DNA of 64,000 nt from RYN-230 sp963793825 (GTDB taxonomy: Bacteria; Actinomycetota; Actinomycetes; Streptosporangiales; Streptosporangiaceae), in contig CAWCBE010000014.1 of assembly GCA_963793825.1 (NCBI GenBank), forward strand, positions 434,001 to 498,000, in the 5' to 3' direction. The notes beneath the pieces were generated by a model. It did no database searches, was not told the DNA's origin, and saw nothing but the letters and a program-made list of their open reading frames with translations. Positions 42,003 to 50,921 of the stretch are shown piece after piece (position 1 is the first letter of the stretch; each line of letters begins with the position of its first letter). Both the position numbers and the translations under genes were made by a program.

Positions 42003-42584
42003 ATGACCGTGGCCCGGTGGAGCTGGCTCGGTGACCGGCTCGCCCTCGACGCCGCCAACACCGTTCGCCGACGGGGCTGGCGCTACCGGGAGCTGATCAC
42101 CTCCCCCGCTGACCTGCAGGCGTGGCTGGACCACCAGCACAGCCGCCTGGCTATCCCCGCCGAGGTGGACACTGCCTTGGTGGCGCGGTTCCTGCTCACC
42201 CGCGACCACGTCCTTGGCGTGCTCCGCGCCGCTGCGGGCGGCGCCGCCCTGCCAGCAGCCGACGTCGATGCCATCAACGGGCTGGCCGCGGCCGCCCCGG
42301 TCGTCCGGCTGCTCGGAACCCGGCCCGGCCAGCACCTCACGCAGCCGGTCACGCGGGCTGATCAAGCCACTCGCTTGTGCGCCGATATCGCGGCCGCCAC
42401 GATCGACCTTCTGACCAGCCCGGACGCCGCCGCTGTCGCCCTGTGCGACGCGCCCGGCTGCGGCCAGCTCTACCTGCGCGGCCGCCCGAACCAGCAATGG
42501 TGCAACCCCCACTGCGGCACCCGCGTCCGCTCCCAGCGCCACGCCGAGCGGACCGCTGCCCATCCATCCCGGCCGGGCACGTAA
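42003..42584 (+). CDS. ABATE/CGNR zinc-finger transcriptional regulator
   Basis: Regulator of 193 residues from ATG 42003. The N-terminal ABATE domain begins LALDAANTVRRRGWRYREL and continues through helical segments with VARFLLTRDHVLGVLRAAAG. The C-terminal zinc finger reads LCDAPGCGQLYLRGRPNQQW then CNPHCGTRVRSQRH, which keeps the four cysteines but has CGTR where the family has CGNR. It is divergent from the MFS exporter and is probably its local repressor or activator. The ligand is unknown. Confidence 0.87.
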   Translation: MTVARWSWLGDRLALDAANTVRRRGWRYRELITSPADLQAWLDHQHSRLAIPAEVDTALVARFLLTRDHVLGVLRAAAGGAALPAADVDAINGLAAAAPVVRLLGTRPGQHLTQPVTRADQATRLCADIAAATIDLLTSPDAAAVALCDAPGCGQLYLRGRPNQQWCNPHCGTRVRSQRHAERTAAHPSRPGT

Positions 42585-42742
42585 CAGGCCCAGACGCTCA
42601 GAACCGGTCATGGATCCTGGACGCTCTGCCAGCTGCCCCAGGAACCCCGGCCAGCACACCCCAACCGCGGCCTGCACTGGGTTTCCCCTCCCAGCGTGGA
42701 GAGATCCTCTTAGAGGGAGGTTCTCCGATGGGAGAGACACGC

Positions 42743-44110
42743 GGGACTGTAATCTCAACGGTGTAACTCCTGGAACTGAGGAGACACCAGTGACTGATGT
42801 GATCGACGGCCAGAGCCCTGAACCGGCGGAGCTGTCAGCGGCTGATGAGCAGCTGCTGCGGGAGCTTACCGAGCGGGCCCGCACCGGCGGGCTGAAGCTG
42901 AGCGGCGAGGGCGGGCTGCTGGGCAAGCTGACCAAGATGGTGGTCGAGGGTGCCCTGGAAGGCGAGATGGATGACCATCTCGGCTACGGCAAGCACGACC
43001 CGGCGGGCCGTAATGGCAGCAATTCCCGCAACGGGCACCGGGCCAAGACAGTGCTCACTGATACCGGGCCGGTGGAAATCACCGTGCCGCGGGATCGCGA
43101 TGCCAGCTTCGAGCCAAAGATTGTCGCCAAGAGGCAGCGGCGGCTGACCGGGGTTGACGAGATCGTGATTTCCCTGTCCGCGAAAGGACTGACGCATGGG
43201 GAGATCGCCGCGCACCTGGCCGAGGTCTACGGCGCCGAGGTCTCCAAACAGACGATCACCACAATCACCGACCGCGTCATGGACGGCATGGCCGGATGGC
43301 AGAGCCGGCCACTCGACCCGGTATACGCCGTCGTGTTCATCGATGCCATTAACGTCAAGATCCGGGAGGGCCAGGTCGCCAACCGCCCCATCTACCTCGC
43401 CCTCGGCGTCACCGTCGATGGCGAACGGGATGTCCTGGGGCTATGGGCTGGCGAGCACGGCGACGGCGAGGGCGCCAAGTTCTGGCTGCGGGTCCTCTCG
43501 GAGATCAAGAACCGCGGCACGCGGGATGTGTGCATGCTCGTCTGCGACGGCCTCAAGGGCCTGCCCGATGCTGTAAACGCCGTCTGGGAGAAGACGATCG
43601 TGCAAACCTGCATCGTGCATCTCCTGCGTAATTCATTCAAGTACGCATCGAAAAGGGACTGGGCGCAAATCGCAAAAGACCTCAAGCCTGTTTACACCGC
43701 GGCGTCCGAGGCGGAGGCACTGGACCGGTTCGCAGAGTTCTCCGGTAAATGGGAGAAACGCTACCCCGCTATCATACGGCTGTGGGAGAACGCGTGGGCG
43801 GAATTCGTGCCGTTCCTGCAGTTTGACCGGGAAATAAGGACGGTGATCTGCACGACGAATGCGATCGAGTCGATCAACGCCCGGCTGCGGCGGGCGGTGA
43901 ACGCCCGCGGCCACTTCCCCACGGAGCAGGCCGCGATGAAGTGCCTCTACCTCGCGATCATGAGCCTCGACCCGACCGGGAAGGGCCGCAAACGGTGGAC
44001 CAACCGGTGGAAAGCCGCCTTGAACGCGTTCGACATCACCTTCGATGGCCGCCTCAGCGCGGGCAGGAACTAACAACCAAGATCAGTTACACCGTCTAGT
44101 TGACAGACCC
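42743..44110 (+). mobile_element. IS256-family element with 8-bp target duplication
   Basis: Inverted repeats of 26 bp lie at 42743-42768 and 44085-44110 (GGG.CTGT...ACGGTGTAACT, five mismatches). The flanking direct repeat AGACACGC is perfect at 42735-42742 and 44111-44118, as IS256 elements produce. Confidence 0.93.
42790..44073 (+). CDS. IS256-family (mutator-type) transposase
   Basis: Transposase of 427 residues from GTG 42790, with GAGGAG upstream. The N-terminal motif GALEGEMDDHLGYGKHDPAG and the segment GNSRNG-like NGSNSRNGHRAKTVLTDTG are characteristic. DDE residues are in VYAVVFIDAINVKIREG, VCMLVCDGLKGLPDAVNAVW and CTTNAIESINARLRRAVNAR. The family zinc/His motif is IVQTCIVHLLRNSFKY. 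Full length and intact, inside a recent target duplication, so it may still be active. Confidence 0.95.
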   Translation: MTDVIDGQSPEPAELSAADEQLLRELTERARTGGLKLSGEGGLLGKLTKMVVEGALEGEMDDHLGYGKHDPAGRNGSNSRNGHRAKTVLTDTGPVEITVPRDRDASFEPKIVAKRQRRLTGVDEIVISLSAKGLTHGEIAAHLAEVYGAEVSKQTITTITDRVMDGMAGWQSRPLDPVYAVVFIDAINVKIREGQVANRPIYLALGVTVDGERDVLGLWAGEHGDGEGAKFWLRVLSEIKNRGTRDVCMLVCDGLKGLPDAVNAVWEKTIVQTCIVHLLRNSFKYASKRDWAQIAKDLKPVYTAASEAEALDRFAEFSGKWEKRYPAIIRLWENAWAEFVPFLQFDREIRTVICTTNAIESINARLRRAVNARGHFPTEQAAMKCLYLAIMSLDPTGKGRKRWTNRWKAALNAFDITFDGRLSAGRN

Positions 44111-44405
44111 AGACACGCAGGAAGTTCGATAAGGACTTCCGGGAGGGCGCGGTGCGGCTTGTCCGCGAGACGGGCAAGCCGATCGCGCAGGTGGCCCGGG
44201 ATCTGGGAATCAACGCGGGAACCCTGGGCAACTGGGTCGATGCTGACCGGCGCCGCCGGGAGGGCGGGGACGGGCAGCTGAGCGAGGGCGAGCGCGCGGA
44301 GCTGGCGCGGCTGCGCAAGGAGAACGCGGAGCTGCAGATGCGGTGTGATGTCCTCAAGCGCAGCGTGGCCCTCTGGGTTTCCGACGCGATGGGCAGCAGG
44401 TAGCC

Positions 44406-45284
44406 GTGGCCGCGTTCATCGCTTCCCAGAGGGAACAGCACGGCGTCCCGCAGGCGGTGTCCTGCCGGGCGCTGGGGGTGTCCCAGGCCTGGTTTTACAA
44501 GTGGGAGGGCGGGGAGCTGCCGCCGCGGGCCGCGCGGCGGCAGCGGCTCAAAGCCGAGGTCGCGCGGCTGTTCGCGGCGCGCGAGGGCAAGGACGGGGCG
44601 CCGCGGGTCACCGCCGCGCTGCGTGATGCGGGCTGGCGGGTGAGCGAGAACACCGTGGCGGGCCTGATGCGCGAGCAGGGCCTGGCCGCCCGCCCCGGCC
44701 GGAAGGGCCGCAAGCACACGACACGGCAGGGGAAAGGCCGGTGGCGGGCACCGGACCTGGTGAAGCGGGACTTCCCGGCCGCCGGGATCAACCGCAAATG
44801 GTATGGCGACGGCACCGAGATCCCCACCGGGGAAGGCAAGCTCTACCTCGATTCCGTCCTTGACATGGGCTCACGCCGGATCCTCGGGCACGCACTCGGC
44901 GAGCACCACGACGCGGACCTGGCGTACGGCGCGCTGGCGATGGCGGCCGCGGTCCGCGGCGGCAGGACGGCCGGGGTGATCTTCCACAGCGACCAGGGCA
45001 GCGAGTACACCGCGGCCCGGTACCGCAGCGCGTGCGGCCGGCTGGGCGTCCGCCAGTCGATGGGCCGGCCCGGCTCGGCGCTGGACAACGCGGTCATCGA
45101 GTCCTGGCACTCCACGCTGGAATGGGAGCTGCGGTCCCTGCGCAAGTTCGCGACCAGGGCCGAGGCGCGGGCCGCGATCGCCGCGTGGATCGAGGACTAC
45201 AACCACGAGCGCAGGCACTCGGCGCTGGGAATGCGCAGCCCGGTGGATTACGAACGGTCCCTGGCGGGAAAGGACGCCGCGTGA
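44406..45284 (+). CDS. IS3-family transposase OrfB
   Basis: Catalytic subunit of 292 residues from GTG 44406, two bases after the orfA stop and in another frame. The HTH_21 region is SCRALGVSQAWFYKWEGG with GAPRVTAALRDAGWRVSENT. The DDE core reads WYGDGTEIPTGEGKLYLDSV, VIFHSDQGSEYTAARYRSAC and DNAVIESWHSTLEWE. The first Asp sits in GDGTEI rather than the usual ADITY, a known variant. The frame is intact, but its OrfA partner is broken by the IS256 insertion. Confidence 0.9.
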   Translation: MAAFIASQREQHGVPQAVSCRALGVSQAWFYKWEGGELPPRAARRQRLKAEVARLFAAREGKDGAPRVTAALRDAGWRVSENTVAGLMREQGLAARPGRKGRKHTTRQGKGRWRAPDLVKRDFPAAGINRKWYGDGTEIPTGEGKLYLDSVLDMGSRRILGHALGEHHDADLAYGALAMAAAVRGGRTAGVIFHSDQGSEYTAARYRSACGRLGVRQSMGRPGSALDNAVIESWHSTLEWELRSLRKFATRAEARAAIAAWIEDYNHERRHSALGMRSPVDYERSLAGKDAA

Positions 45285-45663
45285 GCGCGGCGGGCCCGCC
45301 GCGCGGGCCGGGAAAAGGAGGCGGCTGCGCCGCCGCTGGCCTTCTTGCGCCCGCTAAGGGTACGGGGCCGCCCCTCCGGCCTCAAGGGTGCTCCGCATCG
45401 CCCTGCGGGCGACGGCCCTTGCGGGCCGCCCTTGACCCCGGAGACCACTGCGGCCCCTGGGAGCAGGAAAAGCGGGCAGGCCACGAGCCTGCCCCGCCCG
45501 GGCACCGGCGCAAGAAGGCCAGCCATGCTAGCCATGATCACCACAACCGAAGTCTCCACGGTTTGAGGGGAATCCCGGCACCACGAAAACGAGGATCAAC
45601 TCAGGCCACGCGGGGTGCGCGTCACTTTTGTAGGTGACCAAGGTCGTTTAGGGGCGGGGCTGG

Positions 45664-47029
45664 TCAGGCGGCTTTCGTCTGGTTGTGGCGTGCTGGCCAG
45701 ATCTGGTCTTCGGGGCGGCTGGCCTGCTGGCAGCGGAGGGTGGCGATGGCGTCGGCGCCGTTGACGGTCCAGTGCATGCCGGCTCGCTTGAGCCTGTGGC
45801 CGATGACGGATTTGCAGCCGGCTTCGACCATGCCGGAGCCGACGAACAGGCCGCACTGGCGGAACCAGTGGTAGCGCATGCGGGGGGCGTTGTTCTCGAA
45901 GTAGCCCAGGGCGGTGTCGATCTCGTTCTTCTTCACGCCGATAAGGGGGTACTCGCGGGTGGCTGCGACGATGCCGTCGATGTAGCCGTAGTCGAGGTCT
46001 TCCAGGCGGGCGGCGAGCCAGCGCTCTTTCTGGTCGCCGAGCATGAATTCCAGCTTGCGGGCGAGGTCGTGGACATGCTCGCGGGCGTGGAACAGGTCCA
46101 CGATCTGGGTGGCCCCGGGAAACTTCGCGGTGGCGATGTTCCAGATCCAGGCGGCGCCATCGCCGAGGATGGTGAGCTGCCGGACGTGGTCCGCGCCCCG
46201 GCGGATGCCCTCTGCCTTCACGAGGTTCCCGAACGTGGCGGCGGGCTCGAAGGTGGCCACATAGCTTTCCGAGCCGCGGTTCCGGACGGGGTACCCGTTG
46301 TTGTCCAGCTTGTCCTGGGTGAAGAAGACGGCGAGCTTGACTTCGCGGGTGCGGGCGCGGCCGTCCTCGCCCTTGCCCTCGCGCCCGGCGGTCTCCTTCG
46401 AGGTCACGGGGATGCCGGTGCCGTCGATGGCGGCGTAGAGCTTGTCCGGCAGCGGGTCCGGCGGCAGCGGGACCAGCTTCCGGGCCGTGATCAGCGCGGC
46501 CCGTTCCCGGACGGCGGCTGCGGCGGCGGTGCCGCTGGCCTCGGCCGCGCGCTCGACCCGCTTGACCGTCAGCCGGACCCCGGCCAGTTCTTCCAGCAGG
46601 CCCGCGGCCTCCTCGAACGGCACGGCCGCCGCAGCCCGGTCGGCCATCGCGGCCAGTCCCGGCGACAGGGACGCCCCGGCCGCGCCCAGCCCGGCGTCGC
46701 GGGGGGCGAGGCCGTGCCCGCAGGCCGCGCAGTGATACCAGGCCCGCGTCACCGCCACCGGGCCGAGCACGGTGTCGATCACCTTGTCCCGGTAGGAGAC
46801 GAACACGGCCTCGTGGCCGTTCCCGCAGGAAACCCCCGGGCCGCGGTAGCCGGGATCGGCGGCCAGCAGCTGCCCCAGCAGGCCGCAGCCCAGCTTCAGC
46901 AGCCCGGCCCGGATCACCGCCTCGGCGGCCTCCAGCCCGGCATCGCAGCCCAGCGACCTGGCCGCGTCCGCCGCCAGCCGGCCTATCTCGGCGGACCTGT
47001 CTCCCACGAGCGCACTGAGGAGCCCCCCC
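45664..47029 (-). CDS. ISKra4-family transposase
   Basis: Transposase of about 455 residues. Its frame is open further upstream, but that part is an Arg/Gly-rich shadow of the first ORF, so translation probably enters near the G7 run at 47023-47029 by -1 slippage on GAAAGGGGGGG. Motifs include an N-terminal zinc ribbon (VTRAWYHCAACGHGLAPRDA), the first Asp in KLYAAIDGTGIPV, LTILGDGAAWIWNIATAKFP with the second Asp, VDLFHAREHVHDLA, and a terminal acidic motif in GSGMVEAGCKSVIGHRLKRA. These are typical of ISKra4/UPF0236-like enzymes. Confidence 0.88.
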
Positions 47030-47405
47030 TTTCGCCCTCCATGCCGGAGGGCGCGTCCGCTGCGGCGACGGGCCTGGCCTCGCAGATCTTCTCGTTCACC
47101 TCCGCGATCTGCTCGCTGATCGACGTGAACTCCGCGTGCCGGGCCACCTCCCGGCGCACCCTCTCCACCTCGCCCGCCGCCAGCTGCCGGCCAACGGTGC
47201 CCCGTCCCCGGGCATTCCTGGTCCACAAGAACCTCGGCCCATGTCCGGGATGACCAGGCTGGGCGCACGCGCAGTTCGGCTTCCCGCACCTGCGCCAGTT
47301 CTCGCTCACCGACCCGCGGCGGAAATCGCCCACCGCCGCCAGCTGCGCATACAGGAGGTCCCGCTCAGCTTCCAGCTCCGCAAGCGACGGCTCGGTCATG
47401 GGCAC
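46983..47405 (-). CDS. accessory first ORF of the ISKra4-family element
   Basis: Protein of 140 residues. The conserved centre FRRGSVSENWRRCGKPNCAC then GHPGHGPRFLWTRN is the Cys-containing motif of small proteins commonly encoded ahead of ISKra4 transposases. Flanking helices (LAELEAERDLLYAQLAAVG; FTSISEQIAEVNEKI) are coiled-coil-like. The last 15 codons overlap the transposase frame, and a -1 shift at the G7 run would make a fusion protein. The function, probably DNA binding, is unproven. Confidence 0.8.
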   Translation of the reverse strand: MPMTEPSLAELEAERDLLYAQLAAVGDFRRGSVSENWRRCGKPNCACAQPGHPGHGPRFLWTRNARGRGTVGRQLAAGEVERVRREVARHAEFTSISEQIAEVNEKICEARPVAAADAPSGMEGERGGSSVRSWETGPPR

Positions 47406-47562
47406 TCCCCACCTGGTTGTTAATGGACAACCAGGCTTCCATCATAACCAGCCCAAATGTGGGACCCCTACATATGTGTCGTGCACCCGGCCACGCGGCC
47501 AGGCAACAGAAATGTCAGACCTAAACGTGAACATGATCCCCACTAAAACGTGAAGACCACGC

Positions 47563-47607
47563 GGAGCCCCCTTACGGAATCGAACCGTAGACCTTCTCCT
47601 TACCATG
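47563..47607 (-). other. 3' half of a tRNA-Thr(GGT) gene, attachment-site scar
   Basis: On the minus strand these 45 bases read as a tRNA from the anticodon loop onward: loop ATGGTAA with anticodon GGT, 3' stem GGAGA, variable AGGTC, T-arm TACGG-TTCGATT-CCGTA, acceptor AGGGGGC, then TCC. The matching 5' half (expected stem TCTCC) is absent; unrelated sequence begins at the anticodon stem. A 3' tRNA copy is the usual att core left by tyrosine-recombinase elements. It is not a functional tRNA. Confidence 0.7.
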
Positions 47608-47903
47608 CACCTCCGGCAGGTTCTGGTATCGCAGGTAGAACGCTTAACCAGCGGGAACTCGAACACAGAGACCAGTGCCCACGAGCCCGAGAATGGCCGT
47701 TGCTGCCCCTGGCGCGCCGGGCAGCTCGTCAAAGCCATCCACGTCCTGAAAACCGCAAATTCGGAGGATGTAGGGTCGGGGGCTGGCGCGGTGGCGTTGC
47801 CTGGCGTTTAGGTCCGGCAGCCACTTTTCCCCGGGTTTCCCCTGCGGGCTGCTTCACTGCCGGTCCATGGTCAGGTCGCTCCGTTTCCAGCCCCCGCCGC
47901 TTC

Positions 47904-47936
47904 GAACCGTGCGTGCGGTTTTCCCGCACACGGCTC
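47904..47936 (-). ncRNA. group II intron domain V
   Basis: A 33-base hairpin: GAGCCGTGTGCGG, a GAAAA loop region and CCGCACGCACGGTTC, with the AGC catalytic triad near its base. The reverse-transcriptase stop codon TGA overlaps its first bases. Confidence 0.85.
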
Positions 47937-49395
47937 ACCGACGCCGTTCACCGCCGGCATTCGGCTTGTCCCGCCAGGGCTTCCCGGCCCTGGGTGCGAC
48001 GACGATTCCATACAAGCTGATCAGGCCGAGTTCCCTCGGAGTCGAGGTGAGCATCACCCACCATCCGAAGGCGCGGCTGCGGCGGTGCTTCTTGCTGATG
48101 AACAGCGCGAGCCGCATCCGCGCGTACTGCCTGATCTTGCTGAGGCGCCAGGCTGAATGCCCGTACCTGAAGTACGCGGCCCAGCCGCGCAGGAAGGCGT
48201 TCACCTCCTGCGCGATCACCCCGGGCCGCAGCGGCAGCCAGCGCCGTCCGGTCAGCTCCCGGATCCGGTCACGGGCATGCTGCATAGCCCTGTCCGCGGG
48301 CCAGCGGGCCAAGAACGTCACCTTCGGCTTGCCCCGGTCCCCCCGCGAGCGCACCAGCCGGTGGTGAAAGCCCAGGAAATCAAACCCCGGGCCTCCTACC
48401 TCCAGGTGCACGATGCGGGTCTTGGCCGCCTTCGGCTCCAGGCCGAGATCAGCCAGCAAGGCCGTCAGGCACTCCAGCGCCCGCTCAGCCTGACTCCGGG
48501 ACCAGCACATCACGACCAGATCATCGGCGAACCGCACCAGCACCCCGTCATGCTCGTCCCATGCCCGGTCCAGCCGGTGCAGGTAAACGTTGCACATCAA
48601 CGGTGAAAGCACACCGCCTTGCGGGGTCCCGGTCACGCTCCGCCGGACCTGCCCGTCCTCCATCACCCCGGCGCGCAGCATCACGCGCAGGAGCTTCAGG
48701 ACGGCCTGGTCGCAGACGCGTTCCTGCACCGCCTGCATCAACTTCTCATGCGGGATCGCCGTGAAACAGCTGGCGATGTCCGTCTCGGCCACCCACCGGC
48801 GGCCCCGCCCGCACTCATCAATGAGCACCTGCAGGGCATCGTGCGCCGAGCGCCTCGGGCGGAACCCGAAGCTGGCTGGCAGGAAGTCCGCCTCGAAGAC
48901 CGGCTCGGGCACGATCTTCGCTGCGGCCTGCACGATCCGGTCGCGGACCGGGGGAATCGACAACGGCCGCTGCTCCGCCGTGCCCGGCTTCGGGATCATC
49001 ACCCGCCGGGCCGGCAACGGCCGGTACTTCTTCTCCCCCAGTTCGCTGGCCAGCTCATCGAGCAGCCGGGCAACCCCGTACTCCTCGACCTGGGCCAGGG
49101 TGACCTTGTCGATGCCCGGTGCGCCATTATTACTGCGCACCGCAGCCCACGCGCGCCACAGGACGTCCCTGCGGCGGACCTTGTCATACAGCGCGTGGAA
49201 TCTCCGCCCGGGATCGGCCTTGGCCGCCCGGTAAAGCGCATGCTGCAAAGCACGGACCGGATCCAGGGACACCCCAGACCCCGAAGCGGCGGGACTAGCC
49301 GAAACGGCACTCACCGGGCCCCTCCTGACAGCACTGCGCACCGACGAAGCAGCGGCCCTTCCCATCACCGCAGGTTGTGTTGTCCTGCGGCTCAA
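47935..49395 (-). CDS. ltrA: group II intron reverse transcriptase/maturase
   Basis: Intron-encoded protein of 486 residues. Reverse-transcriptase blocks are visible: NNGAPGIDKVTLAQVEEYG, RPLPARRVMIPKPGTAEQRP, SFGFRPRRSAHDALQVL, WVAETDIASCFTAIPHEKL, TGTPQGGVLSPLMCNVYLHR and the catalytic VLVRFADDLVVMCWSRSQAE. A maturase domain follows (VNAFLRGWAAYFRYGHSAWR) and ends GRAGKPWRDKPNAG-like without an HNH endonuclease. It should assist splicing and reverse transcription of its own intron. The frame is intact. Confidence 0.93.
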   Translation of the reverse strand: MSRRTTQPAVMGRAAASSVRSAVRRGPVSAVSASPAASGSGVSLDPVRALQHALYRAAKADPGRRFHALYDKVRRRDVLWRAWAAVRSNNGAPGIDKVTLAQVEEYGVARLLDELASELGEKKYRPLPARRVMIPKPGTAEQRPLSIPPVRDRIVQAAAKIVPEPVFEADFLPASFGFRPRRSAHDALQVLIDECGRGRRWVAETDIASCFTAIPHEKLMQAVQERVCDQAVLKLLRVMLRAGVMEDGQVRRSVTGTPQGGVLSPLMCNVYLHRLDRAWDEHDGVLVRFADDLVVMCWSRSQAERALECLTALLADLGLEPKAAKTRIVHLEVGGPGFDFLGFHHRLVRSRGDRGKPKVTFLARWPADRAMQHARDRIRELTGRRWLPLRPGVIAQEVNAFLRGWAAYFRYGHSAWRLSKIRQYARMRLALFISKKHRRSRAFGWWVMLTSTPRELGLISLYGIVVAPRAGKPWRDKPNAGGERRR

Positions 49396-50052
49396 CCGGT
49401 ACTACGGCCGCCTCCGACGCCCACCCGGCCAGCGATCCACTTCCCGGGGTCACCGGTTATAGGACGCCACGCTCCGGCAGCAGAAATCCGCAGGCTGCCG
49501 GGCCGGGGAGGGCCTCCCCAGTTCCCGCCGCCACCCTCGATACGTTCCGCGCCCCATACGCCGGGAAGTCCCTCACGGCTGCGCTTCCAGGCTCTGCACC
49601 GCTTCCATGGCCTTCGCCCCGATTTCGAGAGGCTCGGCACTCCCTCGTCCGCCCAGAAGGCGGCTGAGTAACGACGCCGCAGGCTTCGCGTCATGCTACG
49701 GACCGCATCGTCGCTCCCCCCGAACGGGCTTCTGACGCTGGGCTCCGGCCCCGCCCGTTTCCAGGCGACACCGCCAGCCTGCTACCGGGCCTCCTGGCAG
49801 CTACCCGGACCGGACTCACACCGGCAGGCGACGACGAGCTTACGAACACGAAGAACCACCATGGCCTTACGTCACGGTGCTACCTCCCGTTCTGCTGGGC
49901 GCACGAAAAACGCTCACTGTCTCAGCCCGGAGTTCCTGCTTAAGCTCGTTTACCGTCAGACCCGCCCAGGGCTCTGACATGCGGCGCCGGAGGCCCGACG
50001 GAGCTACGCTTCGGTGCAGATCGGCAACGCTGGCGGCTCTCTCGAGGAGGAG

Positions 50053-50355
50053 ATGATGGCTGGCAAGTTTCTGGTTATCTGGAAGCTGGAACTAAGCCGG
50101 GCGACCCCGGGCGTGGTCGGGGCCGTGATCCGGCAACAGGACTACGGGGCCCGGTTGATGGAGGCGGGCAAGCTTGAGGCGCGGTACCACCTGGTGGGTG
50201 GGCATGGCGGCGCCTGGATCTACAACGTGGACTCCAACGAGGAACTAGACAACCTCCTCGCGCAGGCTCCCGTCTATAACATGGCCAGTTACCAGGTGCT
50301 GGCGCTGGCCGAGATGCTCGCACCGGTCCTCATCGGCGAGGCGCAGCCGGAGTAG
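50053..50355 (+). CDS. small muconolactone-isomerase/DUF3303-like protein
   Basis: Protein of 100 residues; ATG 50053 or 50056 after GGAGGAG at 50045-50051. It reads GKFLVIWKLELSRATPGVVG, GARLMEAGKLEARYHLVGGH, GGAWIYNVDSNEELDNLLAQ and APVYNMASYQVLALAEMLAP, the ferredoxin-like alpha/beta pattern of dimeric muconolactone-isomerase-like proteins. No catalytic assignment is possible. It lies alone between the intron and the Hdr operon. Confidence 0.65.
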   Translation: MMAGKFLVIWKLELSRATPGVVGAVIRQQDYGARLMEAGKLEARYHLVGGHGGAWIYNVDSNEELDNLLAQAPVYNMASYQVLALAEMLAPVLIGEAQPE

Positions 50356-50921
50356 CGCGCTGTCAGGGCAATCTCTTGGCTGGCCAGGATATAGAAACTC
50401 GATCAAAGACCCGGTGACCTCGGATGACCAGCTGCGGCACTGGGTGTCGAGGGCAGAGGTAGGCCGTGCCGCGTCGAGCTCAAAGAGGGGCAACGAATTG
50501 AGTACCGGCTGATCGCCTGCCGATTCTTGCGACCAAACCGCACGGCCACAGCGGTCAGGGCGAGCTGTCCCGGCAAAATCCCGGTCAGGTCACGCGCCCG
50601 CACGGCCAAAGCCCAGCAAGCAGCTGCCTCATGAGGCTCACCCAGACACACCGGAAAGTCACAGAAATGTGACCGGCAGGAAAGCCATGGTCATCGGAAA
50701 AGCCATGATCAGGCCCGCTGGTCGCTCTAGGTGGAGCCTGCCGGAGCCTGCCTCGGAACTGCTTTCCTGTCACCTAGGGCAACAGGAGCCGAGTTAAGCA
50801 TCAGGCTGCCGGGACTTAGGGCTCTCCGGAATGAGCTTTAGGCCCTATCACAACGCGGCTACCACCATATTCAATGAGAATCCCAAACGCTGGTCATTGC
50901 ACCAGAGGCGGGAGGCGCTCC
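50356..50921. other. 566-base leader region upstream of the Hdr/Mvh operon
   Basis: No frame resembles a gene. It should contain the operon promoter, but no consensus was secure. GGGAGG at 50910-50915 is the ribosome site for hdrC. Confidence 0.4.

Larger units (their letters stand above)
42728..44403 (+). pseudogene. IS3-family orfA split by the IS256-family element
   Basis: ATG 42728, with AGGGAGG at 42715-42721, encodes MGETR up to 42742. The rest resumes at 44119 as RKFDKDFREGAVRLVRETGK and runs to 44403. Removing 42743-44110 plus one 8-bp duplication joins them in frame as a 99-residue OrfA with helix-turn-helix (IAQVARDLGINAGTLGNWVD) and coiled coil (ELARLRKENAELQMRCDVLK). Confidence 0.85.
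42678..45577 (+). mobile_element. IS3-family element carrying a nested IS256-family element
   Basis: Imperfect terminal repeats TGGGTTTCCCCTC...GTGGAGA (42678-42702) and its partner at 45553-45577 enclose orfA, broken by the IS256 element, and orfB. About 270 GC-rich non-coding bases with hairpins lie between orfB and the right end. Outer ends are approximate, and no target duplication was confirmed. Confidence 0.6.
45621..47480 (-). mobile_element. ISKra4-family element
   Basis: Imperfect 19-bp inverted repeats at 45621-45639 (GTCACTTTTGTAGGTGACC) and 47462-47480 enclose two overlapping minus-strand ORFs typical of this family. Ends are approximate, and no target duplication was identified. 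Confidence 0.6.
47842..49904 (-). mobile_element. group II intron
   Basis: On the minus strand the 5' end is GTGCGCCCAGC at 49904, matching the GUGYG consensus. It follows a T-run in the upstream exon (GAGCGTTTTTC). Domain V is at 47904-47936, and the encoded reverse transcriptase lies between, in domain IV. The 3' boundary (about 47842, after a GC-rich domain VI) is an estimate. Confidence 0.75.

Noticed and set aside
45685..47253. A 522-codon plus-strand ORF across the ISKra4 element
   Set aside because: It is antisense to the well-supported transposase and is a Gly/Ala/Val-rich shadow.
47605..47811. A 68-codon plus-strand ORF between the tRNA scar and the intron
   Set aside because: No homology or ribosome site; it overlaps the scar and lies in mobile junk.
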